From contig CM060890.1 in the NCBI GenBank assembly GCA_030762935.1, positions 62,312,765-62,376,764 of the forward strand: a DNA stretch of 64,000 bases. The letters run 5' to 3'. The notes beneath the pieces were generated by a model. The model had not been told where the DNA came from, searched no databases, and saw only the letters and a list, made by a program, of their open reading frames with translations. Shown one piece after another: positions 10,237-22,165 of the stretch. The stretch is from Hymenopus coronatus. Taxonomy: Eukaryota > Arthropoda > Insecta > Mantodea > Hymenopodidae. Each line of letters opens with the position of its first letter. Positions within the stretch are counted from its first letter, which is position 1. The position numbers and the translations under genes were made by a program.

Positions 10237-12423
10237 CGTACAGATCTCTTGTATATGAGAATTTTTTCATTATTTTTTTTATTTTCTTAACCATGGCGCA
10301 CCGATTTGCAACAAAATGCCACATATATAAAACATTGAATTAAGTGAAATCTATGTCTTGAAATTTAGGGAGATAGCTTGTGAGTCCGCTTTATTCGGAA
10401 CGTTTCATTATATAGTCATATATTAAGAAGAGCCGTTTGGGCATGACATGAAATACACGTTGACTCGACAACGGAAATATGCGGGCAGGTGAACAAGAGA
10501 GTGCACCCAAAAGAAATGCAACTGGGATTGCATACGCTATCCATCTGCCTCTATGCCTTTATGTGTTAGAGCTAAATCGAAACGGAGTATTTCTTATTTT
10601 CATGCTGTACACTTTGTGTGGTTTGTTTATTCGGAAGTCAACAGACACCGGGCATACAATCTATACGCAATCTACGACAAACCGCACAAACTTCTCGTTA
10701 TTAGTTATTTATGGTGTATTTATCCGAATACAAGATACCCCAAATGCAAATTTTGGAAACTAGCATATCAGCTATATTAATATGTGTGTGTGTGTAACAA
10801 ACTAAAGGACACAAGTTGATTAAGTCTTCTCTTTTTTGTAATTTAATTTGGATCTGTGCAGAAATTGATATGGAAACTGGGGAGAGCAGAACAGAAATGA
10901 TGTACCGATATATGTGTGTGATCAAAGAAAGTGATAGTGGCCACGGCAGAGCAACTGAAACAACGCTACTTGATAAGATTTTCTATTTAGCAGCATATTT
11001 AATAAAACATTCCATTGTAAAAAGTTATAAATTAATAATTAGAATTTGCGCTATTCGCGTTTTAAGCGACAGAGAGCGAGCGAGAGAGAGACAGAGAGAG
11101 AGTAGGAAGGTGTACAGAAGGTGTGCGATTAGATACGTGACGGCGCATAGTTGTAACGAATTATTATGGGCTCTCAATGATACATTACGAGCAATCAATG
11201 TGAAAGGAAGACCTCTAAATTTTATTTTAGTCTCGGAAAAAGTTTTTGTTCCAGTGAGAGTGCTCATATTCACAGTTAATTTTTGGCGGGAAATGAAATC
11301 CAGTCGTATACGTCCATGACCTTGGCGGTACTCTCAACAGTGCCCCACCCCCAGGCTTCGATACTACTGTACCCGCGAAGTTTGAAAGTTGCTGTTTTCC
11401 CCGCATGGTATTCGGGGATTTTAATTTATATCCCGTCATAAAACATAATAAAATAAACGAAAAGAATATCAAACTGTTAATACTGTAGAAAAAATATAAA
11501 AAATACATAAATATGTTCAAGTTTCTTAAAGAAACTGTCTCTAAAATTATACCCCGCGAATGCAAGACGACCCTCAATTCTGAATATTAATATTTTGGAA
11601 AAAAGCACCGTCTTGTATTCCGATAAACGATAAATCATGAGAGTTTCAGAAAATTTATTGTATAAAAGCGTAGATCTTTTTAAACAAACGGTTCAGTTCA
11701 AATAGCATTCGTTTGTAGCATACATTTCCGAGATATTCGTCATTATTGACTTGAAATTTTCACACCTTTTCAATTGTTTCCCGAGAAGCAATAGAAAGAA
11801 TATGACATTTCAAGACCGGCAAATATAGCGGCCCGTTTTTAATATTCGTATAGTGCTTTAGTTTCTCGTATACAGCTTCAAGCTATAACGAAATATGTTA
11901 TGCAATTTTCTGAAAACGTTTGTTTCGATTAATGTGAAGTACATAGAAAAATAATCGTTGTAAGAACAGTTACGAGTGTCATGTCAATATGGTAGTCAAT
12001 AGCGAACGGCATGTCAATATTTCACATCAGATTTTTTCATTATTTCCTGACAAAAACAAGTTGTATTTTCTCTCTCTTGATCCAGCTCTATGTAATTAAA
12101 AATATCACTTCACATTCTGTGATGTAACGTCACACATTTCCATCAAGCTTCTTTTTATAGCTTATTATTTCCGATATTTCACTGCTCTTGTCTTCTGTTA
12201 CATTCCTAGTTTGACAAAGGGTAAAATACAAAGCATTCTTTTCCAGAAGTGCATAACATTTAGTCCAACATTCGTTTCCTGGATTCAATAATTAGTTGTC
12301 GAGTATGTTTTAATTATTGAAGTGGTCTAAGCTGTTTTCTAGAAAATGACTAAATATATAATAATGTTAATATAAATGTGGAACGTGTAAAATACAGGAA
12401 CATTTTAAGAAAATTGTAACTTA
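10237..12423. other. Unassigned DNA with a 167-codon open frame
   Basis: The longest open frame here is 10816-11319 on the plus strand. Its middle codes for an R/E/S-rich stretch caused by a GAGAGA-type simple repeat at 11070-11103, and the rest matches no family I know. Overlapping minus-strand frames of 82 and 116 codons make a real gene less likely. The block 11310-11400 has a C-rich CCCCACCCCC stretch. I see no repeat edges or RNA gene. Confidence 0.35.
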
Positions 12424-13124
12424 TAAAAATCTGATGTGTACCATTCACATGACTTACTCTATATCCCTGCAACAAATTATTCTTAAAAAGCTTATACTTT
12501 TATTTACTTTATGCTAATCAGAAAAAATGAGCAGAAATAGCCTTATTACTTGCTTCATTGTAAGTAGAAGCGAAATAAGGTACTACCATAGGTTAAAATG
12601 ATAGTCAAAAGCTGGTTGCTATGTCAATGAAGTTCCTTTGTTTATATGGATAAGAGTTGACAAGTTCCTGTATGAGAAAAGTATAAGTTTTGCATAGCAG
12701 AAACCAAACATAAGGAATGTCTCAAAAACGACGAACACACGAAAAAAATGTATGTAACATAAATTGTGTGTCTTAACGTGCTCTATATTTTTTTGTGCAG
12801 TAAGTTTTTGCCCATCTCTTAAGGTTTAGCAGTTATTCAAAATTCAGTAAAATTCATCCGGAATAAAGTACTCTTCAGAGGCTATTCCCAGAAAATTCAA
12901 GATACATATTTTATTTGTCAGGTAAATATTTTTAATATACGAAATCTTAATCAAAATTGTTAGAGCCAAAACTTTCGAAAAAAATTCCATGTAAAGGGTA
13001 GTTTGGGGTGGGGGAATTTTTCTCAAAATCTTCGTGTCGCATCCCTGGAACATACTAAACTTAAATACCAAGTTTCGTATTTTACCGACTTTGCGTTTTT
13101 GAGTTATTGTGTTCACAGACACAC

Positions 13125-13158
<34 letters not shown>

Positions 13159-13297
13159 TTTTGCGAAAATGCTTTTTTTTGATATTGGGGACCCTAAAAC
13201 ATATATTTCCGGTGAAATCTCGGTATCGAATTTTTGGGTGGAGTACAATACCTACTCAATACACTATGTACATAGTGCGTATAGAGAAAGTAAAAAC
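12424..13297 (-). mobile_element. Family P repeat, near full length
   Basis: This is one of the most complete minus-strand copies, from CTGATGTGTACCATTCACATG to TACATAGTGCGTATAGAGAAAG. It has a long (AC)n tract at about 13121-13156 at the position of the family's TG-rich seed. A second minus-strand copy follows head to tail after a few bases. Confidence 0.9.
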
Positions 13298-13309
13298 TGG
13301 TATATTTCA

Positions 13310-14090
13310 ATCACAATCTATTCTGCAACAAATTATTCTTAGAAAAGCTGATTCTTCTCCCTACTTCTTGCTAATCTAAATAAATATATGCAGAAATTCT
13401 CGTATCAATTACTTCCTTATAGGTAGAGAGGTAATAAGGGAATAAAACAGGCTAAAGCGATTGTCAAATCTCCTAAAAAAAGTTTTTTTGTTTTGTTTTG
13501 TTTTTTGTTTTTTTTTTTGCATGACCAGGAACTGACAAATTCCCATATGAGAAAACGAATGTTTTAAAGCTGAAACCAGTAACAAGGTATATCTCAGAAA
13601 TGGACAACGCCAAGAGGTCTGCAATTTTTGTGTAGTAAGTTTCTCTATCTCTTACGGTTAACCAGTTATATAAAAGTCATCCAGAATGTAAAGGTCTTCA
13701 AAGGTTCTCTCAGATATAAGTTTTATTGCCCATGCAAATATCTTTAATATACAGTATTTTAATCAAAAATTGTAGATATATTTTTCAGAAAATAAAAATG
13801 TTCGAAATGTTTTCCATGCAAAGGCTAGTTTGGGGTAGGGACTTTTTCTCCATATCTTCGTGTCGCATCCTAAATTTAAACACCTCAACTGATAATCCTT
13901 CGACTTTTCATCTTTGAGTTAAATTATGATCCCAGATACATATACTGACACTCACATGCGCGCATGGACCTTTTTTAAATCTGTCTTTATGAATTAAAGG
14001 GACCTCCAAACATGTATTTTCAAACAAAATAGGTGGAATTCTATGCCTTCTCTACCTGCTATGCACGCAGTACAGAGCTATAATGTTAAA
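13310..14090 (-). mobile_element. Family P repeat, tandem with the previous copy
   Basis: It starts at CTGCAACAAATTATTCTTAG, so the outermost 50 bases are missing. It contains a T-rich insertion near 13480-13520 and a shortened hairpin end (TATGCACGCAGTACAGAG). It is more diverged than its neighbour, so the two are probably separate insertions rather than a recent duplication. Confidence 0.83.
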
Positions 14091-14152
14091 AATTAAAATA
14101 AATACGGTAATATCCCAACGAAAAAAAACAACTAAATTTTGGCTATATGAGT

Positions 14153-14154
14153 AG

Positions 14155-14201
<47 letters not shown>
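14153..14201 (+). repeat. (ATA)n microsatellite
   Basis: About 16 ATA/TAA units, essentially uninterrupted. Confidence 0.97.
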
Positions 14202-14204
<3 letters not shown>

Positions 14205-14334
14205 AACAGGTCCTTAAATAAAAGCCCCAAGCCATATTTTATTAAATTAATTCATGCAATTTAAAGAAAGGAACACTCCTTTAACATTTCCTGTCATAAG
14301 AATATTTTACAGAAATAGAAGAATGCTCCGAAGA

Positions 14335-14490
14335 AGATGGCTCCGCAATAAGTGTCTGTAGCTGCCCGCATGCGAAAAGTCGGGTTCGGTTCCGGCTATC
14401 TGATCGTGAGTTTTGTCATTTACCCGGCTCGATAGGCGACAGCTGGAGTCGTTCATCTTCCCCAACCACTACTTTCCTGTACTCAATACT
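14335..14490 (+). mobile_element. Possible tRNA-derived SINE fragment
   Basis: A B-box-like GGGTTCGGTTCC preceded by a GCTGCCCGCATGCG stretch, and followed by ATTTACCCGGCTCGATAGG and CGTTCATCTTCCCC, looks like a tRNA-headed SINE. No second copy is seen in this window, so the call rests on the B box and general layout. Confidence 0.4.
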
Positions 14491-14916
14491 TCCCTTCATA
14501 GTCATCTGTTTCAGCGTTGAAGAACAAGCGACGGTGTTTTGCGTGTTACGGAGCGATGGAGGTGCGATATATGGCTTCAAGCGGACTTCTCGCAGACTCG
14601 ACTTGAGATGCTTTTAAAGCAGACTCCTCTTTAAGGGACCCCCGGCAGATCAAGGCTTTTGGGGAAGCTGAGATGGACGGAGATGATTCAATCTGGAAAC
14701 GTGATGGACCCCGCCAATGTTTGCATACATCGTCTCCCGAAAATGATCGCTCTACGCGGTCTTTCAGCTAATCTCTAGGGCTCAAAGAGCCACATTGACT
14801 ACGTGTGGGGCTCTGTTTTCGATGTCTCTTCGTATTCTTTACCTTTAAAATCATAATGTGTAAGAGTCGCACGATTTATTCCACCTAGTATCAATTATTC
14901 TACAGTCTACAGGTGA
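14491..14916. other. Moderately GC-rich unassigned DNA
   Basis: About 14520-14830 is richer in CpG than the surroundings (for example GCGACGGTG and CTACGCGGTC). No open frame, splice pattern or known repeat is clear. Confidence 0.35.
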
Positions 14917-14927
14917 ATTATTCACAT

Positions 14928-15159
14928 GGGCCGTGCTGTGGCAGAGTGGTTTGACCACTCGCCTCTCACCTAGACGGCTTGGGTTCGGTTCCAAGCGCCC
15001 GTATGATTTGTGGTGGAAAAAGCGGCACAGAGGCGTTTTACTCCGGATTCTCCTGTTTCCCCCGCCGTCGCATTCCACCGGTGCTGTATCTTCATTCCAT
15101 GTGTCACTGTGTCAATGCCTGCGGTGCCACAAATAGTAAAAGCGGGCGTTAAACATTAA

Positions 15160-15192
<33 letters not shown>

Positions 15193-15202
15193 AGAAAGAA
15201 GG
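14928..15202 (+). mobile_element. SINE-1a, full length with target-site duplication
   Basis: A complete copy. Its head has GGCAGAGTGGTTTGACCAC and the B box GGGTTCGGTTCC. The body has TTTACTCCGGATTCTCC and CGCATTCCACCGGTGCTG. The tail GCGGTGCCACAAATAGTAAA is followed by a long A run at 15161-15191. It is flanked by an exact 11-bp duplication, ATTATTCACAT, at 14917-14927 and 15203-15213, the mark of insertion by target-primed reverse transcription using LINE enzymes. Confidence 0.92.
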
Positions 15203-15213
15203 ATTATTCACAT

Positions 15214-17973
15214 TTATGTTGTTTATTTATTCTCGTTTTATTTCATGCTAAATATTTACAAAAAAAAAAAGAAGAAAAAAAGAAAAAAAAAAGCTGTTTC
15301 AGTTAGGTATTGCCTCTAATACAACGATCATTTGCAAATTTCAAAAATATATTTATACTATTCATTAAGTGAGATTGACCTATTATAAAACAAAAACCAA
15401 AAGTTCTTTATAAGCTGATTAAGACATTTCCGCGTATACAATTAATTTGCCTAATATTCAAAGTAGAGCATTTTAGCAAACCCGTTAGAGATATAAAGAT
15501 AAATTAAAAATAGCTTACAGACTCATTTATATGTTTAGGGAAATTATTGTATGTCTTAGCTTTGTATATTTTAATGCCAGGCATGGAATATTGGAGAAGT
15601 ATGGATCGCATAGGTTTGCATTTAGGAGATACATGTTCGATTCTTGTTAAAGGGTCCAGTGAAATTTTGACAAAAAAATCGAAATTTGTTCCTTTATAGC
15701 TTTTGGAACATTTGGGTGTGTGTAGAGAATCAATATTCAGCTTTCTCTGCCTGCTTCCAGCTCTACAGCCGTTAAAGATCTATATTACACTTGTATCCTC
15801 CCATACAATTCATTAAACAGCGTTTTTTTTTGTTTTTTTTTCTAAAACCACATTTTCATACTGTTCCAGGCAACTCAGTTATTGTTTAAATACACGTAAA
15901 ATTTCCCAGAAGTATCTATTGTAATATTAAAAAAGTACAAAATTATCCTAACACAAACAGTAAATTTTCATAAAATATATTTTTATAAAACATGTTCAGC
16001 TTTAGAGGTTAAACTGTTTAGTTTTTTAAAAAATTATAACATTTCATTAATCAAAATTATTGAAATATTGCCATTTTAAGTATACATGTCTAGCTAAAAG
16101 ATCCAATTCAGAAAATACAAGCCAATTTTCTCAAATTTTGAGACACGTGCGATATTTTGATTGTGCAACATATATACTAGATAAAATCCTTTGATTAATT
16201 TATATCTGCAATGTATTTAACCATTTTGAATGAAGTCTGTTATTCATATTAACAGAACAGCAATGAAATCAATAAAACTTTCAGAAAAATCTAGAAAAAA
16301 TTACAGTAATTTGAAATGTCATTCCGTGTAACGTAATCCCGCCACATTGATGTTAGCATTTTTATAAATTTTATTTGATCGCATATTTATTACGTATTAC
16401 ATTATGAGTAATGCTACATGCTTGGGTAAACATTTATATTGTCATATATTGTTTAATACTAAATGTAATTAGAAATCATTAAATGAGGTGACAAACTAAT
16501 ATAATTTATGTCAAGTAAACTTTATGATAAATTTAACTTATCTTTAATATGATATGATATTGTTAACACATCACCTGAAACTTTTAGTGTGTTTTACATA
16601 AGTTCCTTTTCCAAATTCTACCTGTTATTGCTTCCTTGAAGTATTTTCTTACTTTGTCTAACACACTACATTAAACATTCAAGTGGCCTACCGTTAGTTT
16701 GTCTTGATTATACTTACAGATTGGATTGCGCTATAGTATGAAATAATTGTAGGACACCATAGTTTTCACATGACCTGTTAATAATGCCATTACATTCGGT
16801 GTTAATTTCTTTGGTTTTCATTCTGTTACTCAGGCGATAAGCAAATTGGTGTGGTTGATCTCCTAAAATGAATTTGCTATCTTAATCACCCCCATTCAAT
16901 AAAATAAATTACATTATTTATAATACAATATACACTAAAATAAATCTTAATAAAGATATAAATATTAATAAAAACTAATAAAACATAGCGATAAATATAT
17001 CACAATTTTCCCTTACTTCACATTCAATATTTCGTTTCCTTTCGTCTTGCAGTGCATCAGGTTAGAAGAGGTCAACGATCAACTTAAGCAGGATGTATTT
17101 TTAAAACAGAGTTATTTCTTCTCTTACAGTAAGCTTTCAGACTGTCTATGAGAACAGGGGAGGCATGGAAGGAACGAATTGTGATGTTCGATTTGGAAAC
17201 GTTAGGGCGCTCATGCGTTCGCCTCATCCCTTCCTCCCATAGGTTTACTAGCGCAATAGATCTAATCCTAGCCGTAGTGTTGATATCCTACATTTCTAAT
17301 GTATATCTATATTCATCCGGGTATGAACTGCATTTGTACTAATTTATTTTGGATGAAAACTCGAGCTTTTAGGTCGAGTACAATGCTTCTATCTTAGGAG
17401 GTGGCAGGAAAAGTACTTTTTTCTAGGTCTGAGGCTCCCTACTGCGTACATTACCGCTTCTTCACTTTATCAGCGTGCTTTTTGCGATAAAGAAGCAGCA
17501 GCAGCAGCATCCGCCTTCTCATAATGAGATATTTTCTTCACTCTGCACCAGCTTCTTCACCTCCATTAAATTTCACAATTCCTTGCTGAACTGACACGTT
17601 TGTAACAAATGGGGAGAAAACAAGGGAGGTGCAAAATAAATTCCGGCCGACCCTCTTCTCGCGAGCATTCCCCCAAGTTAACTTCACTTTCTCTACGGTA
17701 CTATAAAGCACTTCAAATATCGGAACTGTGATAACAATAATGAATGGGGACAGGCAGGATTGACATCAGGGTGAGCACTTGAGGGACCTCTAGGAAAAGC
17801 AGTTTACAATTGCTGATTGTATTCCCCCAACATTGTGTATCTTGAGGAAAGCATTACCAACCCTTCTAATCAACATTAGGCAACCTACAGTTGGTATTCT
17901 TCACATTACACTAAAGAAATCTGAAAACCATTATCGTAAAGACCAATAGGAAATGAGTCAGTACTAATGAATA
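15214..17973. other. AT-rich DNA, no gene seen
   Basis: A 2.8-kb block of very AT-rich sequence with A and T runs. A CAG run of five units lies at 17495-17510, and a slightly GC-richer part spans 17340-17720. Open frames are short (64 codons at 17148-17342). I recognise no gene or multi-copy repeat. Confidence 0.4.
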
Positions 17974-18197
17974 CCTATCCCATCATCACCTTTCCTCATC
18001 AATTCTGCTTACATTTCATATCATCCGCTTCCTCTCATGCTCGTGCCTGCCTGGCTAGTGACCGACCCCGCGTAACAGTTTCTCCATTCTGTGGTTTCGT
18101 GCCATTGGCACCCCGACAGGCTTCTGGCCCCTAGGCATTGGCTTGTAAGTCCTACAAATACGAGGAGGGTAGGCCGATTACGAAACGAAACTAATGT
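17974..18197 (+). mobile_element. SINE-1b tail, headless copy
   Basis: It matches the body and tail of the element at 9865-10236, including TTCTCCATTCTGTGGTTTCG, CAGGCTTCTGGCCCCTAGGC and GATTACGAAACGAAAC. The tRNA-like head is missing, as expected for a 5'-truncated retroposition event. Confidence 0.78.
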
Positions 18198-18416
18198 ATG
18201 TAAGAAGAGGTAAATAATTAATTAGATAATGTAAATAAATATATGTAATATAAAAATGAGATTATATTATTAGAGGATGTTAGCATAAACTTTATTATCA
18301 GAGAGACGATATAGCTGAAACTCTACATAGGTCATAAAAGAGAAGTCCCTTGCAAGGTTTTTGTGGACAATAGCCAAGGAGTTAGGATGAAACAAATAAA
18401 CGATTGTCCACGAGTT

Positions 18417-18449
18417 AAAAAAAAAAAAAGAAAAAAAAAAAAAAAAAAA
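18417..18449 (+). repeat. Poly-A tract with a single interruption
   Basis: About 32 bases of A with one or two G. It follows CCACGAGTTA and has no SINE body next to it. Confidence 0.9.
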
Positions 18450-18635
18450 GACAACGCAAGCCTTAGAGGGATGGTTGTGAAAGTTACTGGAAAATACTGG
18501 GAGCTAGCAGCCTTGGTGAAATAATAAGATAGTTCCTTTTGGCTCATGAGAAAAGCTGCTGCTGGAAGCGGTGAAACAAGCCAATTAGAGCAAAGTTTTA
18601 ATGCTAAGGCAGATCGAGTGTGTTCGTATATTCGG

Positions 18636-18693
18636 GCCACGCCGTGGCCGAGTGGTTAAACCACTCGATTCTCACCTACCCCCAAAAAAAAAA
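18636..18693 (+). mobile_element. SINE-1a head fragment
   Basis: GCCACGCCGTGGCCGAGTGG is a well-preserved head with the class II A-box region. The copy stops after CTCACCTA, before the B box, and runs into CCCCC and an A stretch. It is either internally deleted or truncated at its 3' side. Confidence 0.75.
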
Positions 18694-19535
18694 GATATAT
18701 ATTCTATAGAGACACAAGTTTTAACACAATTTGTCCGCATTTACTGTACAAGTGCAAGCCAGTTTGTCTTTAGATAGAAATGCAGTCAGTTGTTCTCCAC
18801 AGGACTTCGGTTCTACATGTTATTTCGTAAGGAATGTGATACGCGACATCTAAGTTTCATTTAACGTATAATATAAAGTTTAACATGCATTAACGTATAA
18901 AACAAACTAATTTTATTTTGAATAATACTACTCGGCAATAATTTCATATTTCCTGTATTAGTTTAAATACAGAAAAGCATTCATTGCATTTTCCAGCTAA
19001 TTTAATGTATTTTGGTAGATATTAGTCTTAAGCTAAGGAGTCAATCAGACAGAATAGCAGTTGTTAAGGCAGTGTCTAAAGAAAAGTAATTGCTCATGTT
19101 AACTAATTTAGATAAATGAATAAAGTAAACGTTTGAAATGTACCTTGGCTACTGCTTTACCAGCAACGCATTTTAAGTCCTGAAATCGATCAACTAGAAA
19201 GTTAAACAATTCTTTATAGGGATTTTCTGCACGTGAGAGCAAAGGCTTTCATCACTGAAATCATGTTAGGTTTTCGATATCACTTTTGTTTATCATCTGG
19301 TTTTACTAGTATGCACTCACTATCTCTGTTAAAGTGATGTCTGTGTTAAATTTAACCAAAGCTGTGAAAAATTAAAAAAAAAAATTATATATGTTCTAAG
19401 CTTTCATAAGATATATTGTTTTTCCATTTGGCATACTTTAACTACCAATTAACTAACGCTAAAAATGGGTAAGGTGCATACTTATTGATAAGTACTCCCA
19501 ACTATTAAATTTTCTCGCAAACTTGTTTCCAACAG
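18694..19535. other. AT-rich DNA, no gene seen
   Basis: No open frame, repeat head or RNA gene recognised. Confidence 0.45.
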
Positions 19536-19776
19536 TTTTTTTTTTTAACGTCGCTTAACCTGGTTGGTTATATTGAACGATGAACGAATGAAACTGGTGA
19601 AATGACGCTCAATGATCTCGGGGTCCATGGATCTTAAAGTTACTCGACATTCGTCTTCTCAGGATAAGGGAAACCCGCGAAAATACCCTTATCCGGGCAA
19701 CTCACCCTATGCGAGATTCGAACTCACGACTTTTGAATGTGCGGCAAATATGATACCACCACACTGCCCAGGCTGG
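19536..19776 (-). mobile_element. SINE-2, near full length
   Basis: Read on the minus strand it has a tRNA-Val-like head and the B box GAGTTCGAATCTCGC. The body is GGTGAGTTGCCCGGATAAGG, then ATCCATGGACCCCGAGATC, ending in GACGTTAAA and an A run (a T run at 19537-19549 on the plus strand). CCAACA occurs on both sides (about 19529 and 19779) and may be a short target-site duplication. Confidence 0.85.
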
Positions 19777-20163
19777 TTGCCAACACTTTTCCATACTAAA
19801 AATGTTACACACGAGGTACTTTTTGAATATTTGTTTCGATATTTGTATACTGCATTTCAAAACCATATATGAGAAGATGATCATATTACTTATTCGAAGT
19901 GATGCTCCAATTTTTATCATCATATTATTAACTTTTGAAAATACAAGTGTCACTACGGAAAGTAAAATTTTTTCTACTCTATTTATGGTTTATATAAAGA
20001 AATATAATTTCACAGATCTATTTCGTAACTCATTTTCTGTAAAACTAGATTTTGTTATGTAATAGTTTTAAAAGTGCAACGCCTGGATAGTTTTTATTAC
20101 AATAATAAATATAGAAAATAAAAGTTACTATTTAAATAAGCATGCAAATTTTCATATGTGGAA

Positions 20164-21703
20164 AAAGTATCGCTTATTGTGTACAATAACTGGCATAAAT
20201 CTCAATATCTTGCATACTGTGAATTTTCCATATTTCACCGATGCATTACAGTATTTGTTTAATACAAAATATCGCTTATTGTGTACAATAACTGGTATAA
20301 ATCTCAATATCATACATACTGTGAATTTTCCATATTTCACTGATGCATTACAGCAATTGTTTAAAACAAAATATCGCTTATTGTGTACAATAACAGGTAT
20401 CAATTTCAATATCTTACATATTGTGAATTTTCCATATTTCACTGATGCATTACAGCAATTGTTTAATACAAAATATCGCTTATTGTGTACAATAACTGGT
20501 ATAAATCTCAATATCTTACATAGTGTGAATTTTCCATATTTTACTGATGCATTACAGTATTTGTTTAATACAAAATATCGCTTATTGTGTACAATAACTG
20601 GTATAAATCTCAATATCTTACATACTGTGAATTTTACATATTTCACTGATGCATTACAGCAATTGTTTAATACAAAATATCGCTTATTGTGTACAGTAAC
20701 TGGTATAAATCTCAATATCTTACATACTGTGAATTTTCCATATTTCACTGATGCATTACAGCAATTGTTTAATACAAAATACCGCTTATTGTGTACAATA
20801 ACTGGTATCAATTTCAATATCTTACATAGTGTGAATTTTCCATATTTCACTGATGCATTACAGTATTTGTTTAATACAAAATAAAGCTTATTGTGTACAA
20901 TAACTGTTATAAATCTCAATATCTTACATACTGAGAATTTTCCATATTTCACTGATGCATTACAGCAATTGTTTAATACAAAATATCGCTTATTGTGTAT
21001 AATAACTGGTATAAATCTCAATATCTTACATGCTGTGAATTTTCCATATTTCACTGATGCATTACAGAATTTGTTTTATACAAAATATCGCTTATTGTGT
21101 ACAATAACTGGTATCAATTTCAATATCTTACATAGTGTGAATTTTCCATATTTCACTGATGCATTTCAGCAATTTTTAATACAAAATATCGCTTATTGTG
21201 TACAATAACTGATATCAATCTCAACATCTTACATACTGTGAAGTTTCCATATTTCACTGATGCATTACAGCACTTGCTTAATACAAAATATCGCTTATTG
21301 TGTATAATAACTGGTATAAATCTCAATATCTTACATGCTGTGAATTTTCCATATTTCACTGATGCATTACAGAATTTGTTTTATACAAAATATCGCTTAT
21401 TGTGTACAATAACTGGTATCAATTTCAATATCTTACATAGTGTGAATTTTCCATATTTCACTGATGCATTTCAGCAAATTTTTAATACAAAATATCGCTT
21501 ATTGTGTACAATAACTGATATCAATCTCAACATCTTACATACTGTGAAGTTTCCATATTTCACTGATGCATTACATCACTTGCTTAATACAAAATATCGC
21601 TTATTGTGTACAATAACTGGTATAAATCTCAATATCTTACATACTGTGAATTTTCCATATTTCATTGATGCATTGCAGCAATTGTTTAATACAAAATATC
21701 TAA
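20164..21703. repeat. Tandem array of a 102-bp unit, about 15 copies
   Basis: The landmark CGCTTATTG recurs at 20171, 20273, 20375, 20477, 20579, 20681, 20783, (20885 as AGCTTATTG), 20987, 21089, 21190, 21292, 21394, 21496 and 21598. Spacing is 102 bp except for one 101-bp step at 21089-21190. Because 102 is 34 codons, stop-free frames run through many units on both strands: 242 codons on plus (20156-20884) and 300 codons on minus (20152-21054). Each unit carries TTATTGT-GT-ACAATAA, a 7-bp inverted repeat. Units differ by a few substitutions. No signal peptide, start context or known fold supports a protein, so I call it a satellite. Confidence 0.95.
20987..21597. repeat. Higher-order duplication of three 102-bp units
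   Basis: Units starting at 20987, 21089 and 21190 share diagnostic variants with those at 21292, 21394 and 21496. The first of each trio has TGTATAATAAC and CATGCTGTG; the second has CAGAATTTGTTTTATAC and CATAGTGTG; the third has CTGATATCAATCTCAACATC and GTGAAGTTTCC. The two trios differ by a 1-bp indel (305 against 306 bp), so the array grew in part by a recent three-unit duplication. Confidence 0.85.
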
Positions 21704-22165
21704 TGTTTTATGATGCAGTTTCTCCATCTCTTAATTGACAAAACTTTTATTTTGTTTCATCTTCTGAGGCATTTCCCTGTTCAAGTTTCCGTCTTTGCTC
21801 TCCATATTCCTCTGTAGTTTTGATCACCTTCCCGCAGATTTTACTCTTCCATAACTCTCTAGATACTGTAATAGTATTGGCACATCTCTCTTCCCTTATG
21901 CTGCTGACTGTCATCATAAAAGTATTCTTGGCCATCTTGTTTCTGTCATGTTTATATGCTCATACCACTGTAATGCTTTGTTTTCTAAGGAATTTGCAAC
22001 TGAAAAATCCACTTTCATCATCTCCCCTCCATTCTCATCACCCTCCTCTCCCCACCTCACCACTGCGACCTGTTTTTCTCGTGTTAACTGTCGACATCTT
22101 CGAGTGTAATCTAATTCTATAGCTCTTACTTTATTCGTATTCTCGTTGTCATTGGCAACACTTCT
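21704..22165. other. Unassigned DNA with small frames on both strands
   Basis: A 62-codon minus-strand frame (21747-21935) has a charged, Lys/Glu-rich C-terminus, and an overlapping 100-codon plus frame runs from 21820. The minus-strand reading continues beyond its ATG in several frames and could be a worn transposon fragment, but I cannot place it. Confidence 0.3.

Noticed and set aside
10310..10430. Another family P fragment
   Set aside because: CTTGAAATTTAGGGAGATAGC only loosely resembles CTTGAATTTTCTGGGAATAGC, and the flanks do not follow the family order.
10816..11319. 167-codon plus-strand gene
   Set aside because: Overlapping frames on the other strand, a simple-repeat core and no recognisable domain or splice context.
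13121..13156. CRISPR-like or regulatory repeat
   Set aside because: It is a plain dinucleotide microsatellite, and the genome is eukaryotic.
12844..13248. 134-codon minus-strand gene
   Set aside because: Entirely inside a family P copy; similar frames in other copies are broken at different places, so there is no conserved protein.
20152..21054. A 300-codon minus-strand gene in the 102-bp array
   Set aside because: The frame is open because the unit is 34 codons long, the opposite strand is open too, and there is no start context, signal peptide or domain. A satellite explains it better.
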